From NCBI GenBank assembly GCA_009829735.1, contig CM020618.1:7717119-7781118 (forward strand): a DNA stretch of 64,000 bases, written 5' to 3'. The notes under the pieces are model-generated. The model saw only the letters and a program-made list of their open reading frames with translations, was not told the origin of the DNA and did no database searches. The DNA comes from Pyropia yezoensis (Eukaryota; Rhodophyta; Bangiophyceae; Bangiales; Bangiaceae). Numbering within the stretch: position 1 is the stretch's first letter; each line of letters begins with the position of its first letter. The position numbers were made by a program, and so were the translations under genes. Of the stretch, positions 30,358-42,393 are shown piece by piece.

Positions 30358-33191
30358 AGATGAAGCGGCTTCCGCTCTTACTGGCAGGCAACGGGCCAAG
30401 GATGTCAATTGACAACTCGGTCATTGGTTCCAAAGATGGGAACAGGGTGAGTGGTGTCGTATACTTTCGCAGCGCCAACCGGTTTCGTGCACAAGTGGTG
30501 CAATTGGGGATAGTGCTGTGGATATTAGATACCATGGACGGCCAGTAGAACTTTCTTCTCATGGTGAAGTACATCTTGTTCATGCCCAGGTGGGCGGCGG
30601 AGGTCGCCATATGTTGGAGCTTCATGATGTTTCCTTGTTGCGACTTGGGTATGACCAGTTAGATTCCATACGGTGTCTTGCGACGCAGCGCGTTGTCGTC
30701 GTCAATGATGAACGACTTGTGACCTCCCTTGGCAATGCTGTCCATGATTGACTTGCAGAAATCATCCGATTGCTGCTTGTTTATGACATCGTAATAGTCG
30801 ACGGGAGTCGGGTCAGACTTACCCGTGTACCGATGGGTTTGAACGCCGTGTGCCGTCTGGGCAACCGCCAGGCATGGAATGTCATCGTTGATGGGTTCAG
30901 TAACTGCGTTGTTGTCCGCTCTGGACAGAAAATTGGACAAGTGGTGGCTGGCACCAGGCTTGTACTTGAGTTCGAAGTCAAACTCCGCTAGACGCATACG
31001 ACATCGCATTAGTCGCCCGCTTGAATCGGCAGTGCTGTATATCCAGCTAAGGCTCTGGTGGTCCGAGCGGATCACAAAGCGTTGACCATCGAGAAAGTGC
31101 CTCAATTTGAGGACAGCCCACACGATGCCTAGGCATTCTCTGTCCGTTGTGGAGTAGTTGAGCTCCGCTGTGTTGAGTGCTCGGCTCCAATAACCAACCG
31201 GTTGTAGGTTGCCGTCATCGTCTGATTGGAGCAGCGTGCACCCAAGTTGATACGCACTTGCTTCGACAATTAGTGTCAGTTGACGTCCGGCCTTTAGTAA
31301 GGCTAAGATGGGAGGGTGCACCAGGGCGTCACGGAGGTCTTCAAAGGCGGCCTGCTCCTCATCTGAGGGTGGCGCCAAGTCCGGTGGGATTTCCTTCTTT
31401 GTCAACGCGTAGAGCGGTCGTGCTCGCTTAGTGAAGTCGACTACAAATCGTCGGTAGACGTTGCACATGCCGAGGAACCTCTTGAGTTGGGTCTTGGTCT
31501 TGGGGAATGTCGCGTGACACAGCGCTTCCGTGTCCTGGTTTACAAGGTGGAGTTTTCCAGGTGTTATGGAGTGGCCGAGGTACTCCACCTCGTTGGAGAA
31601 CCACTTGCACTTCTCAAGATTGAGTGTAACGCCCGCTTTCCTAAGTCGGGTGAGGGCGGTGTCTACATCATGGATGTGTTGTTTGGCGGTTGCCGAAAAT
31701 ATAATGAAGTCGTCGAAGTAGACTAGGCAAACTTGCCACTTGAGTCCGGACAGGATAATGTCCAGGGCTCGTTGGAAAGTTGCCGGCGCGTTGGTCAAGC
31801 CGAATGGCATTGTTGTCCAGTCGAAGATGCCGTAGTGCGTCGTGAAGGCCGTCTTTTCTTGGTCCTCCTTTCGCAGTGGTACTTGCCAATACCCGGCAGT
31901 GCAGTCGAGAGACGTAAAGACCTTGGCGTCTCCTAGGGAGCCGAGGCAGTCTTCCATACGAGGAAGAGGGTACGCATCCTTCTTTGTGACGCTGTTCAAT
32001 CGTCGATAATCGACGCAGAACCGGGCCTTCCCGTTCTTCTTCGGGACAATGACGACGGGACTGGCCCAGTTGCTGTGGCTTGGTTTGGTAACCTTCAGCT
32101 TCAACATCTTGTTGATCTGGTCGACAAGAATCGCCCGTTTGAACGCACCGGATCGGTATGGTTGAGCTCGTATGGGGGCGACCCCCGGTGGGGTGACGAT
32201 GGCATGTTCAGAAGCGTGTATGACTCCGAGAGTCCCGTCCCACATCTTGCCATGTTTGGCTAGCATCGTCTTGATTTTGCGCATGCGAATACTCAGGCAC
32301 ATCTTGAAGGCAGATGTCATCGTGTGAAAGTGTAGCTTGCTCGTCCTTCGGCGCCGCCGGATCGTCTTTCTCCGTTGGAGCCGTGAGTACTTGACCGAGG
32401 TTTTGTTCGGCGAGCGCCACAATGCTACCCTTGCGGATGATGGTCATGTCTGGCCCGAAGTTGCACACCTTCACCAGGAATGGTTCGTTCGGGTTGACTG
32501 TTGCAACTCCTCGGGCACTTGCCGTTCACTTGTGTCTGCAAAGACGTGCGTTTGGCTGCTGCGTAACCAGGCCGGGGACTTCCCATCTGACGATGATCCA
32601 ATGTTCGGTCTTGCCGTTGACTCGTGTTTGCTTACACGCGCGGACCTTGGATGATCCTTCGGACCATTGTGGTTCCATACCATTCTTGTACTGGATGCCC
32701 AAGATGGGAGAGTGAGCCGTCAAACGATCGTTCGAGGATTGCGAAACGATACGTTTGAGTCGGGGCCAGATTGCCTCCACGTGCTTGTCCACAAGCCCGG
32801 TGCCGAGGATGCATTTGACCGACAGGTTCGGGGTAACGTAGAACCGTTCAAAGGCTTGAGCCCCCCCGGTGTTGATGAGCAGGTGGATGCCTTGTGGCGC
32901 GTTGATCGTTTGCCCATTGGCATCAACCACGTGCGGGGCCTTGTGCAGGGTTGTCGCGTGGTCACGCCAATGTGGCGGCAAGACATCCGGTCGGATGAGG
33001 TTGACACCTGCCCCGGTGTCAAGTATGGGCCTAAAGCTTCGCGTATTCGCTAGCTCAGTGCCGATACAGGCTGCGATCTCATAGTGCCGATGGGCTTGGC
33101 TTAGGATCTTGGTGATCTTACGTCTTGTGGGTCGTTTGGGCGAGGGTGCGTCGGGGACACTGCCCGCCGGTCCTCGACTTACTCGTTTTTT
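30358..33191 (-). pseudogene. pol: Pol of Ty3/gypsy element B(-), broken and 3'-truncated
   Basis: Read in the -1 frame from gag. Protease has a canonical DTGAG (33012-33020). RT has YFDD (31709-31720) in place of YLDD, with LPRMEDC and FLGMCNVYRRF. In RNase H the first catalytic Asp is Glu (VEAS, codon 31262-31264). The integrase zinc-binding region and the first catalytic Asp (SIDILGPLP) are present, then the sequence fuses to element A gag at 30357/30358, so the rest of integrase and the 3' end are lost. Damage: in-frame TGA at 32526-32528, a one-base shift near 32288 (extra T), and in-frame TAA at 30659-30661. The protein is clearly a different family from A. Inactive. Confidence 0.88.
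33150..33191 (-). promoter_or_regulatory. Predicted -1 frameshift signal, element B(-)
   Basis: Slippery AAAAAAC (33191-33185), in phase with gag as A AAA AAC, then GAGTAA with the gag stop, then GTCGAGGAC (33178-33170) pairing with GTCCCCGAC (33158-33150): 8 of 9 pairs around an 11-nt loop. The -1 frame stays open from here through the protease. The A AAA AAC heptamer is a well-known retroviral type. Confidence 0.75.
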
Positions 33192-34223
33192 GAGTCATCC
33201 TTGCCGTCACCAACGTCATCGCTCTCGTCCTCGTCCGAGTCTGGGAGGACTTCGTTCTCGACGATAGCGTTGATTTGGTTGCGGACCGAGTCGTCAATGA
33301 GTGCCATCACTCTTGCTTGGCGTCGTTCACGACGGGGCTTTGGGCACTGAGAAGCAAAAGTGCCCAGGCTCGTTACAGTTGTAGCAAATGTCGGTAGCCC
33401 GCGGCCACGGGGTGTCCGTTCGAGCGGCCTTAATAGGCGCATAAGGTCGGTCGACCGCTCGAGTTGGGGGAGGTGTTGCAGGGCGCGAGTCGATTTGACG
33501 AACCTTGATGTGGGGCGATCGACTGGCCTTGATAGACTGACGCAGTCGGTTCGCGCCTTCCCAGAACCCTTGCGCAACCGCAACCGTGTCTGCCATGGGG
33601 CGATCTGGGAACTGGCTGTCCAGAACACGGACATTCGGCTTGATCAGGTCGGAGAGACCGTTAAAGAAAACATCTTTCACATCTTGAGCGGAGAAGAGGC
33701 CACAGAGGCGGTCGCATGATGCTTCCACGCGGGTGCCGAACGCGCGTGGGACCTCCGTGTCAAGCTGGGCCATCGTAATGATGTCATGGTACGCCGTTGC
33801 CACAGCGGCATGAATTGCGTACTTCTTTAGAAGACAGTTGACTCCTTAACCATATGTGGTAAGTTCGTAGTGCTTGCCACGAACAATCGTGTTGACCGCG
33901 CCAGCGAATGAGCGCTTAGCGGCTCCCGCCAGCCGGAAGGCAATGAGTGGGAACGCCCGACCGTGGGTCAATCCTGCAGCATCACAGGCTCTGCGGAACG
34001 TCTTGAGGAACGTGAAGACACCCAGAAGGTCTCCACAGTTGAAGGTCTCTTGTCCTTGGAACTTGGAGGTAGTGACATGCTCCGAGTCAGGGTTGGGGGG
34101 GGTTACTTCAGGGGCTGAAGGGCGGCTTGTTCGGCTCCCACCGCCTGGTGGCGTGTCACCCGAAGGCAGGGCGATCCCTTTACCCTTCCCGCGCCGAGCG
34201 CCATCAGGAGCTCCCGAGGCCAT
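33179..34223 (-). pseudogene. gag: Gag of element B(-), broken
   Basis: Starts at the ATG 34223-34221 (MASGAPDG), followed by a Pro/Gly-rich N-terminus and a capsid-like region. An in-frame TAA at 33846-33848 interrupts the frame, which then continues in the same phase. The zinc knuckle begins CYNCNEPGH near 33370, but an extra T in a T run (near 33354-33357) shifts the frame inside the knuckle; in the next frame the motif finishes as FASQC, giving the usual CX2CX4HX4C. The tail is acidic and ends Lys-Asn-Glu-stop. The shift could be mutation or a homopolymer consensus error; the TAA is a real substitution unless the base call is wrong. Confidence 0.85.
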
Positions 34224-34427
34224 ATCGCAAACCAGCGTAACGTGTATCGGCGCGCCCCGCGTCACCGACCAAAAGGTCCTCGTGGCACGACGCCCGGCGT
34301 CGTCCAGCCTTCACCAATCGGTGTAGTCGCCCAGCAACACCCGATCGAGAGATCGTCAACACGCTGCCACAAGGCACCAAGGAACACAAACGAACTTACG
34401 GCAGCACTGCACACGAACAGTAATCTC
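34224..34427 (-). other. 5' leader of element B(-)
   Basis: About 200 bp between the primer-binding site and the gag ATG. I see no gene in it; presumably untranslated leader and packaging region. Confidence 0.5.
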
Positions 34428-34442
34428 CTGCTGCTCCACCAA
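34428..34442 (-). promoter_or_regulatory. Primer-binding site of element B(-)
   Basis: On the minus strand TTGGTGGAGCAGCAGG directly follows an LTR end reading TTCCACA. The core equals that after the LTR of element A, although the LTRs and proteins differ. Confidence 0.75.
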
Positions 34443-34755
34443 TGTGGAATAAGTGTTGACCAATAAAAGGATATGGGACCGACCGACGCCCGGAAGGCAA
34501 AGAGAGAGCTATTACCTTAAAGGCAAAGAATACAATCCTTTGGCTCTCAGACGTTCGAAGGGGAGCAAGCCGGCCAAACGGCGGTGGCGAGCCCCCACGC
34601 CGCAGGAAAGGGCGAAATAACATGCTGGTCGAGCGACCGAACGGAGGCCGGACGGCCGATCGCTACGAGCATGGCAATTAACACAAAAGATCCCTCCAAG
34701 GCAAGGACAGATAAACAATACAAAACAAAAGTAGACCCTCAAAGGGCGAGCCACA
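34443..34755 (-). mobile_element. 5' LTR of element B(-), outer edge approximate
   Basis: The inner edge is fixed by the primer-binding site: on the + strand the LTR starts TGTGGAATAAG at 34443. The outer edge is proposed at 34755, where GAGCCACA would give TGTGG/CCACA inverted ends and a length of 313 bp. No second LTR exists in the window, because the 3' half of element B is lost, so the outer edge is a guess. The following 100 bp (34756-34854) holds nothing I recognise. Confidence 0.5.
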
Positions 34756-34854
34756 ACTGGGCCCATTCTGACAAGGTTGTGGCCACCAGTCAGGGGGGCT
34801 ACTAGCCAGACAACACAGGAATTCGGGGCAAAGGGCGGATATGCTACATACCCC

Positions 34855-35229
34855 CGTTGCAAGCTTCGCAAGCAGCGCGGTGCGTGTCGGTCCATGACGC
34901 CGCTTTTTGTGAAAACAAACTCGGGATACTGGATATGCGCGTTGATGCTCCAATCCCGGCCGCCACACATATCCACTGGTCGGTCGTGCGGTCGATCGAG
35001 ACACAGCCGTGTCACCGATCAATCCGCATCGACACCGGACTACCGTACATATGGCGAAGCGGGAAGAAGTGCTCAAACGGGATGCCTCCCCTAAACATGA
35101 TTTGTCCGACGGCATCAAAGCTGCCACCGACACCGCTTCCACGGAGTTCCAGCGAGACCCGGCATGCGAAGTCCGGATTCGAGTCAAAACTGGAATTGAC
35201 CACCTGCACCGCGGTGCGTGTCGGTCCAT
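34855..35229 (+). repeat. Isolated, diverged satellite B monomer
   Basis: About one 334-bp unit plus the start of a second, in the same orientation as the main array 14 kb away: GCGGTGCGTGTCGGTCCATG occurs near 34878 and again near 35210, with CCGTGTCACCGA, GCATCGACACCG and CGGCATGCGAAGTCCGG in the expected order between. It is clearly more diverged than units 16063-20232. It ends at about 35229 where element C begins. Confidence 0.8.
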
Positions 35230-36501
35230 GACTCTACCAGAATGGATACCTGGTTTCTGAAACCGCAAACCAAAAAGACACACACAGAGACCGTAATCGG
35301 ATGCCTAGGAACGAGCAGGTATGAGCCCTTGCTGGTCCACTCGCTCGCCACGATACGAGGCGAAGGTAGACAGGACGAAAGCCGGAGGGAAAAGGAACTT
35401 AAAGCACTGTTCATTTTACAAGATGGCCCCGAAGAGAACCCCGGAGCACCCCTCACGAACCTCCCCCCCTGGCCCCTCCAGGGGCCCAGAGCGAGGCCCC
35501 TAGAGGGGGCCCCCAGCGGGCAAAGTGCCAGCAAAGTACCGGCCGCTCACCGGGCCATCACACCTAAAAGCAAGCGAAATCCCCCAACACACAAATGTCA
35601 ATCCCCCAAAAAAACCTAGGGGGAAAAAAGGGGAAATACTCGAACTCACGCGAGGAAAATAAATGCGAGAATGCAAGAAAATCACGCGAGGAAAATAAAT
35701 GCGAGAATTCAAGAAAATAACCCGAAAGTCAGTATGCCCCCAACCGGACAAGTCCTCCACTCCGGGTGACCAATCAGGGCACTGGGCGTGTCACCACTGC
35801 CCCGGGACACCGATGCAGGGATCCCAAGCCAGCGCTTGGTTCCACGCAACGCTGCCAGCCGGGTCCCAAGTCAGCTTTCTGGGTCCCCACAGTGCCTGAG
35901 GGCCACGACGCCACATGGCCCCTCACCGGGGCCAAGCGTCCCCCCGGCCAACAGGGAAACCGAGGAGAGGGACTGGAAAGGGTCCGCAAGGGTTACACCT
36001 GGGTCACAACGGACGGGACGTGGGGCCAGTATCTGCGAACAGGGTCCCCCTTGACAAGTGGCTCGAGAAAGAGGGTCCCGGGCAGACTGACCAGGGCGGT
36101 ACAAGAAAGGTGAGGGCCACGCACAGGGGAACCAGGGGGGTGTGGCCCAGACCGCGCCGGATGCCCACCTGTATTCCTCCTCCCCTCGCCCTCCCCATGT
36201 GGCGCTCGGCTCTGGGGTGGGTGAGGTGGCGTAGGGATGCGGACGGAGGCCAGCGTCCCACGGGCGCAGCCTGGGCTCGTTGGAGTGGGGGCCTAGGGAT
36301 AAGAGGGCCCTCACAAGCTCGCTCGTTCCCCGCGACCGGGCCCCCAACGCACCATCTTCCCCGCGACGCTTCCGCGTGGGCTCCTCGATCGTTCCCTCCA
36401 CCCGTTCCCCTTCCCAACTGTCCCACGCACCCGTTCCACATGGTAACCCACTTCCCCACACCGCGTCCCGTTACCCCGTCGCGGGACCAGGTGTGGACAA
36501 C
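35230..36501 (-). other. 3' non-coding region and probable 3' LTR of element C (middle contig)
   Basis: About 1.27 kb without a convincing gene between the satellite B monomer and the antisense relic of element C. It includes a 36-bp tandem duplication (35646-35717, unit begins TCACGCGAGGAAAATAAATG) and, at 36174-36187, TTCCTCCTCCCCTC, a polypurine tract on the minus strand. By analogy with element A the 3' LTR should lie left of that tract, but I could not fix TG...CA ends. Repeated at 42394-43621. Confidence 0.45.
36174..36187 (-). promoter_or_regulatory. Candidate polypurine tract of element C
   Basis: GAGGGGAGGAGGAA on the minus strand, 315 bp before the start of the antisense frame, similar to the 331 bp in element A. 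Also at 43294-43307. No LTR edge confirmed. Confidence 0.35.
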
Positions 36502-37871
36502 ATGGACCAAGAGGAGCGTGGTGCGGGTCAAGCGTACGTGGCGGTCCATGGCATGGTATCCGAAGACTATGGTTCTGAGACGGTCCACGCATGGCGCCGA
36601 GAAATGGCCCGCGGATGGGTCACGGGTACCATGGCTCACAAGGTCCTTCGGGTCGGTGACTGGTCCTGTCCCGGGAACGCGTTCCGGAAACAGATGGCCG
36701 TCATGCCCCAAGCTCGGGTCCTTGTCAAAGCCGATTGATCCCAGTCGGTAACGGTGGTTTGGCAAGCGGGAGAGGCCGGGTACGTGGTGCTCTTCAAGGG
36801 CATCCGTGACGAGGTTACCAAGGGGACACTACCTGCGGCCCCGGGTCCCGACTACCTCGTGCTTCCATCTTCTTATCTGGACCCCGCTTCCTTCAAGCCG
36901 TCCCATGGGGACCTGGTGATCAGTCGGCTCCATCGGGACAAGAACGGGATCCTCGTCGGGTGGCACCAGCAAGAGGTCCCCAGTTGCCCGGCTACCCTCC
37001 GTGGGCTCCACTACCTCCGGGTACCCCACTGGTTTGGTCATGTCGAGGTTCCCTTTGGGGCCCTGATGGAGCTGCCTCTGGTCAGTGCTACTTCGGAGAC
37101 CTCCTTCGTAGCTCGGATCCCTTTGCCTGTTTCGTGTTTCGGACAGGGTAGGCCATTAACTGTGCCCTGTACACCCTGGAGCGGGCCCGTGGTTCTGGTG
37201 AGGTGTGCCTTCTTCCTCGTCTCCTTCGTACCTGGATCGAACTTGTCGGGGCCCTGAATATCTGTAAGGGTCCCAGTGGCGTGGACGAGGGAGCAGTGCG
37301 GGACCTCAAGGCACTCATGGTTCTTAGTGACCGGGTGGTCTGAGCCCCGGGGCTCCGTCCACGTTTGGGTCAGGCGGCTTCCAACCGCAAGGACCGTACT
37401 TCCTTCGTCCAGGATCGGTTCGAGACCCCGGACGGGACCCGGGCGACGCTCGTGGACGAGGACCTGGCTCCCTTGGACCTTCCCGATTCCTCGGACATCC
37501 TGGACGCTCCGGAGTTTAACGGGCCCAAGGACGGGAACGTGGGTCAGTCGGACGAAATTGCGCCCGTGACAGGGTCCGGTGGTCCTGGTGCCCGATCGTC
37601 GGGCTTTCTTGTTCAACGTGACCCTACTCTTGGGAGCCGCATTGTCTACGTTGCTAACCTACTGGCCCATGGCGAGGTACCGGATGAGGAACTTCGGGAC
37701 CTTTAGGGCAACCTGGCTACCTCGACGGTTCTGGGGCTCCGAAGTTTCTTTGGCGGTTCCGCGGACGTCTTGGCTCATGCTCAGGTGGGGCCCTTGCTCT
37801 CGGCTTCCCTCCACACTACGGTCAGCATTGGGTCCCGTGTAGCCGAATCCAAACCAGCCCTGACGAGGTGA
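36502..37871 (+). pseudogene. Antisense accessory ORF of element C (middle contig), broken
   Basis: Same sequence as 43622-44991, described there. Opposite strand to pol, between candidate polypurine tract and pol stop. ATG at 36502, VEVPFG at 37042-37059. Internal stops at 36736, 37149, 37341 and 37704 (first bases), plus one frame change near 37065. Confidence 0.65.
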
Positions 37872-38227
37872 TGGGGAACAAAAGGGAGAAAGGGAGGCGG
37901 GGTTCAGAGTCAAAAAACTTAATCCCCCATTCCAAGGACCATTATCAATAACACTCTTCCTGTCGCTTAGCTGTTTCCCCAACACACCCAGGTTGAGCTC
38001 CTGACCTTCTGGTTGACCCCTCCCGTTGACTTTTCCCATAGTCGGCTCCATTGACGGACCATCAAGCTTGCCTTTGTGTTCCTAGTTCAGGATCGATATC
38101 AGGGCCACAGATCCGCACCCGGTTCAAGGGTCCAAGACCACACAGCATAGATAGCCTTAAAAGGTTCCAGGAGTGCCACGGCCTCTTCCTCCCGCAGTGG
38201 AGGCTCGGTACCAACACGTTCACAGTA

Positions 38228-41200
38228 CTAAATAACCTTAGTCCTGTCGAACTTATAGCTCGGTTCCCACGTGTCCTCGGACTTTGCGTATCCCCAACAG
38301 CGGACGAGGAGCCATAGGTTCCCATTACTGTCCCGGTCGTGTCCCACAAAACGTTCCAAGACAAACGGGGTGCCTGAGTCTTCGTGGTTCAGAGGTACAA
38401 CCGGGTCTGGTGGCCCGTGTAGACGGGACGTGGAGTCAGTGTGACCAGCAGGCGTGGGTGCCCGGGCCACATGGTCACTGATCACCCTGTCACGGATCCC
38501 AACCAGAACCGTGAATGTGTGTCCGTCCAGGTCCACGATACGATAGGGACCCTTGACTTTCTGGTCGAACTTCTGCCGGCTGTCATCATTGGTATCAACG
38601 TAGACCCAGTCACCTGTACGTAGGGCCTCGTTGACCGGAGTGACCCGCTTGTCGTACCCTCTCTTGTACCGTTTCTGTGCCAGGTTCAGGCTCTTACGTA
38701 CCGTAAAGACCAGGTTCCTTAGATGGGCCCGTTTCGCCTCTCGGACCTGTCGCGCGGTACCAGTGAATTCCTCAGGGTACTGGGAACCAGGAAGCTTGTC
38801 CAGGGCAAAGGTACGCACTCGTTCCGTTATCACGAACTCACATGGGGCCACACCAGAACTCTGTTGGGGCCTCGTGTTACAGGCAACCGTGAGCACGGAA
38901 ACTAACTCGTCCCAATGGTCCTGGTGGTCCTCCACGTACGTGCGAAGCTGGGGCACTATGGTACGATTAAACCGTTCCACTTGTCCTTGGGTCTGGGGAT
39001 GGTACGTGGTGAAGGTAACATGCTTGATCCCAAGGAGCCCACAAACGCCACGGAAGTATGTGAATGCTAGCTGAGGACCATTGTCCGTCAGTTTGGTCTC
39101 CGACGAACCATAGGAAGCCACCCATGTATCCAGAAACGCCGATTCCACCACTTCCGCGTCCTGGCTTCCAAGGGGAACCACTCGGGTCAGCTTGGTAAAA
39201 CGGTCCACAATAATAAGAAGGTACCGGTTCCTGCTGACTGTCCAGGGTAAAGGGCCCAAGAGGTCAACGCACACGTCCTTGAAGGGCTCCGTTGCAGGGA
39301 ACAGCTTGAGCGGGTTGGTCCGCCGTCTCCCTTGGGGTCCGCTCTTGGAACACGAGGAACAGTTGGAAACAAAGGCGTGCACATCTGCCACCATAGACTC
39401 TCAATAAAATACGAGCCTCATAGACGTGTACATCTTGTTCATGCTTGGGCGCCCTGCGTGTCCCGGTTCATTTTCCAATGTCAGGACCTCTTCTCGTAGT
39501 GCCTGGGGGACCACGATCTGGACCGCTCGGTCAAGGGGAGCCAATCGTACCAGTAACCCTTCCGGCGTTTCCCCGTACCTTGAGTTCACGTTCTGGTCCA
39601 TCTCCTTCCGTAGTTCCTGGCAAAGCTCGTCCTGACCTTGGGCCTTGAGGATCCTGTCGACTGTGAGAGGAGGGAACCGGGGGCCTGTCTTGAATTTCGG
39701 CCGGGTCCAACCAGTAACAAAATAAGCCAAGGTCAACAGCGAGGGTATCTCGTCAGGTATTGGGCCCCTGTCGTATCCTGTGATATCCAAGCGTGACATA
39801 AAGTCCGCTGCGTGATGATGCTGCCCGGGAGGGGACTCAATGGTAAACTGGAGCTCGGCCAGCCGAAGGCGCCAGCGGGCGAAATTTCCATGGGACCCGT
39901 CCATGTCTAACATCCACTTCAGTGCCGTATGGTCCGTTCGTACCACAAAGCGTGTCCCTTCAAGGTACGGTTGTAACAGAAACAGAGCGCAAACAACGGC
40001 AAGACACTCAGGCTCCGAGGTACTGTAGCAGCACTCAGCCGGAGTCAGCACACGGCTCCAGGAACCCGCAAGCTGGTTGGCCCCGTCTCCTTGGTCCTGT
40101 AGCAAAACGCACCCTATCTGGGTTGCGCTAGCATCCGTATCAACAATGTACTGACCCGTGCGCTTTGGAAGAGCTAGAACGGGAGTGTGGGTCAGACGGT
40201 ACTTGAGCTTTTCAAAAGCGTCCGTCTGGGCCGTGGTAGACAGGGATAACGGGTCTGGGACCTTGGTACTGGTCATGGCCAATAGGGGTCCTGCTACCTT
40301 GGCGTAGTCCTTGAGAAAGCGCCGGTACACATCGCACATCCCTAGAAAGATGCGAAGGTCCTTTTTGGTCCTTGGAGTCTTAGCGTCCCGGAGCCCAGCC
40401 AGGCTCTTCTCGTTCACACGGAGCTGACCCTTACCAACAATGTACCCGAGATACTCAACTTCATCATGGAACAAAAAGCACTTGGTAGCCTTGAGGGAAA
40501 CACCGGCCCTAGCGAGTAACTCGAGGATCTCTTCCACATGGGCCAGGTGCTTCTTAGGGTCCTTGGAGAGCACGACAATGTCATCCAGGTACACAAGGCA
40601 CGTCCTCCACTTAACCCCAGACAGGATCATTTGAATGGCCCTCTGGAACGCAGCCGGGGCGTTGGTAAGACCAAATAGGTGCCGGATGTATCTCAAGGTT
40701 CCTTTGTGACAAGTAATGGTAGTCTTGTCTTGGTCCTCAGTAGGCACAGCGATCTGCCAGTAGCCACAGTCGGCGTCCAGCAAGGAAAATACGGTAGCCA
40801 CTCCCAGGAAATCGATACAATCGTCCATGCGCGGTAACGGGTACGTATCCTTAACAGTGACCTCGTTCAAGCGCCGGAAATTCACACAGATCCTGAGGGT
40901 ACCATCGAGCTTTGGGACCGAGACAACCGGGAAGGACCACTCAGCTTGGGGCGGTTCAATGACCACGAGCCTGGTCTGCTTTTCCACTGGTTCCTTGATG
41001 AGCTCCCGATGATGGAGCCCGGTACGGTACGGTTGGAACCGAATGGGTTTGGCCCCTTCCTTGGGGGTTATCCGGTGAGGGGTCACTTCAGTACGTCCAA
41101 ATTGCCTGTTCCATAGGTCCCTGTAACGGTCCAGAAGATCGCGTACAGCCTGGTGTAGCTCAGGTGGGATAAGTTCATACGCAACCTTGGGCATCTGGAC

Positions 41201-41893
41201 CGGGGCTCCGTCAGGCTTCTTGACCGTCGTGTCCGGCTCAGGGACCGTGGTTCCGGTGGGTCCCTTGGGAGTTACGTCCCCCGGCGCCGACGCTTGGCTC
41301 AACGGGTTCCCTGGCTCTGGCCCCAAGGTGACGAGTGGTGCAGCCCCCTCACTAGGGGCCGACAAGTAATTCGTAGGGACCTCGAGCACGGGATCATCGT
41401 ACGGTATGGCCACGCCAACGGAAACGTTCTTGGGCAGGTTGACAGCCCGGTCCGAGATGTTCATGACATGGATCCGAAAGTCCCGTCGGGTCCGTATCGT
41501 AGCCAGTGCGTTGTGTAACCGGAGCGTCTTCTTATCCATCTTATGGGGCCTCTCGTACAATAAACCCCTCCTATTGGTACCGCAATTGACATGAACCGCT
41601 TGTAGGGACCGGGGAGCCAAAGTCACGCCCTTAGACAGGTACAGGGCCGAGGGATCTTGATGTCCAGGGTTGTCTATGACCAGAAAGCGCTCTGGGCCTT
41701 GCCCTTCCACGTCCTCTTGGCGTAGGAAAGGAACCCAAGGTTCCAATGGACCGACTCGGTCCCAGGGTAGATAGCCTTGACATGTTCCTTTTGGAAGTCC
41801 ATCCCAAAGATCAATTGGACCAAAAGGGCCCTGACGACAAGGAACTCAAACTCCATCTGCTTCCCGTGGACAATGACCGATAGTTCCAGGACT
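38228..41893 (-). pseudogene. pol: Pol of element C, middle contig (duplicate of 45348-49014)
   Basis: Overlapping-contig copy of the pol at 45348-49331; see there for domains. It stops at gap 2. Two breaks: the in-frame TGA at 39401-39403 in the integrase zinc-binding region, shared by both copies, and a frameshift at 41684-41686, where AAA is AAAA (48804-48807) in the other contig. The second is most likely a consensus error. Confidence 0.85.
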
Positions 41894-42393
41894 NNNNNNN
41901 NNNNNNNNNNNNNNNNNNNNNNNNNNNNNNNNNNNNNNNNNNNNNNNNNNNNNNNNNNNNNNNNNNNNNNNNNNNNNNNNNNNNNNNNNNNNNNNNNNNN
42001 NNNNNNNNNNNNNNNNNNNNNNNNNNNNNNNNNNNNNNNNNNNNNNNNNNNNNNNNNNNNNNNNNNNNNNNNNNNNNNNNNNNNNNNNNNNNNNNNNNNN
42101 NNNNNNNNNNNNNNNNNNNNNNNNNNNNNNNNNNNNNNNNNNNNNNNNNNNNNNNNNNNNNNNNNNNNNNNNNNNNNNNNNNNNNNNNNNNNNNNNNNNN
42201 NNNNNNNNNNNNNNNNNNNNNNNNNNNNNNNNNNNNNNNNNNNNNNNNNNNNNNNNNNNNNNNNNNNNNNNNNNNNNNNNNNNNNNNNNNNNNNNNNNNN
42301 NNNNNNNNNNNNNNNNNNNNNNNNNNNNNNNNNNNNNNNNNNNNNNNNNNNNNNNNNNNNNNNNNNNNNNNNNNNNNNNNNNNNNNNNNNNNN
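41894..42393. other. Assembly gap 2 (500 N) with duplicated contig ends
   Basis: Exactly 500 N. 35273-41893 on the left repeats as 42394-49014 on the right (about 6.6 kb). The only differences I found are a C run (7 at 35463, 6 at 42584) and an A run (3 at 41684, 4 at 48804). This is best read as one locus shown twice by two unmerged contigs. Confidence 0.9.
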
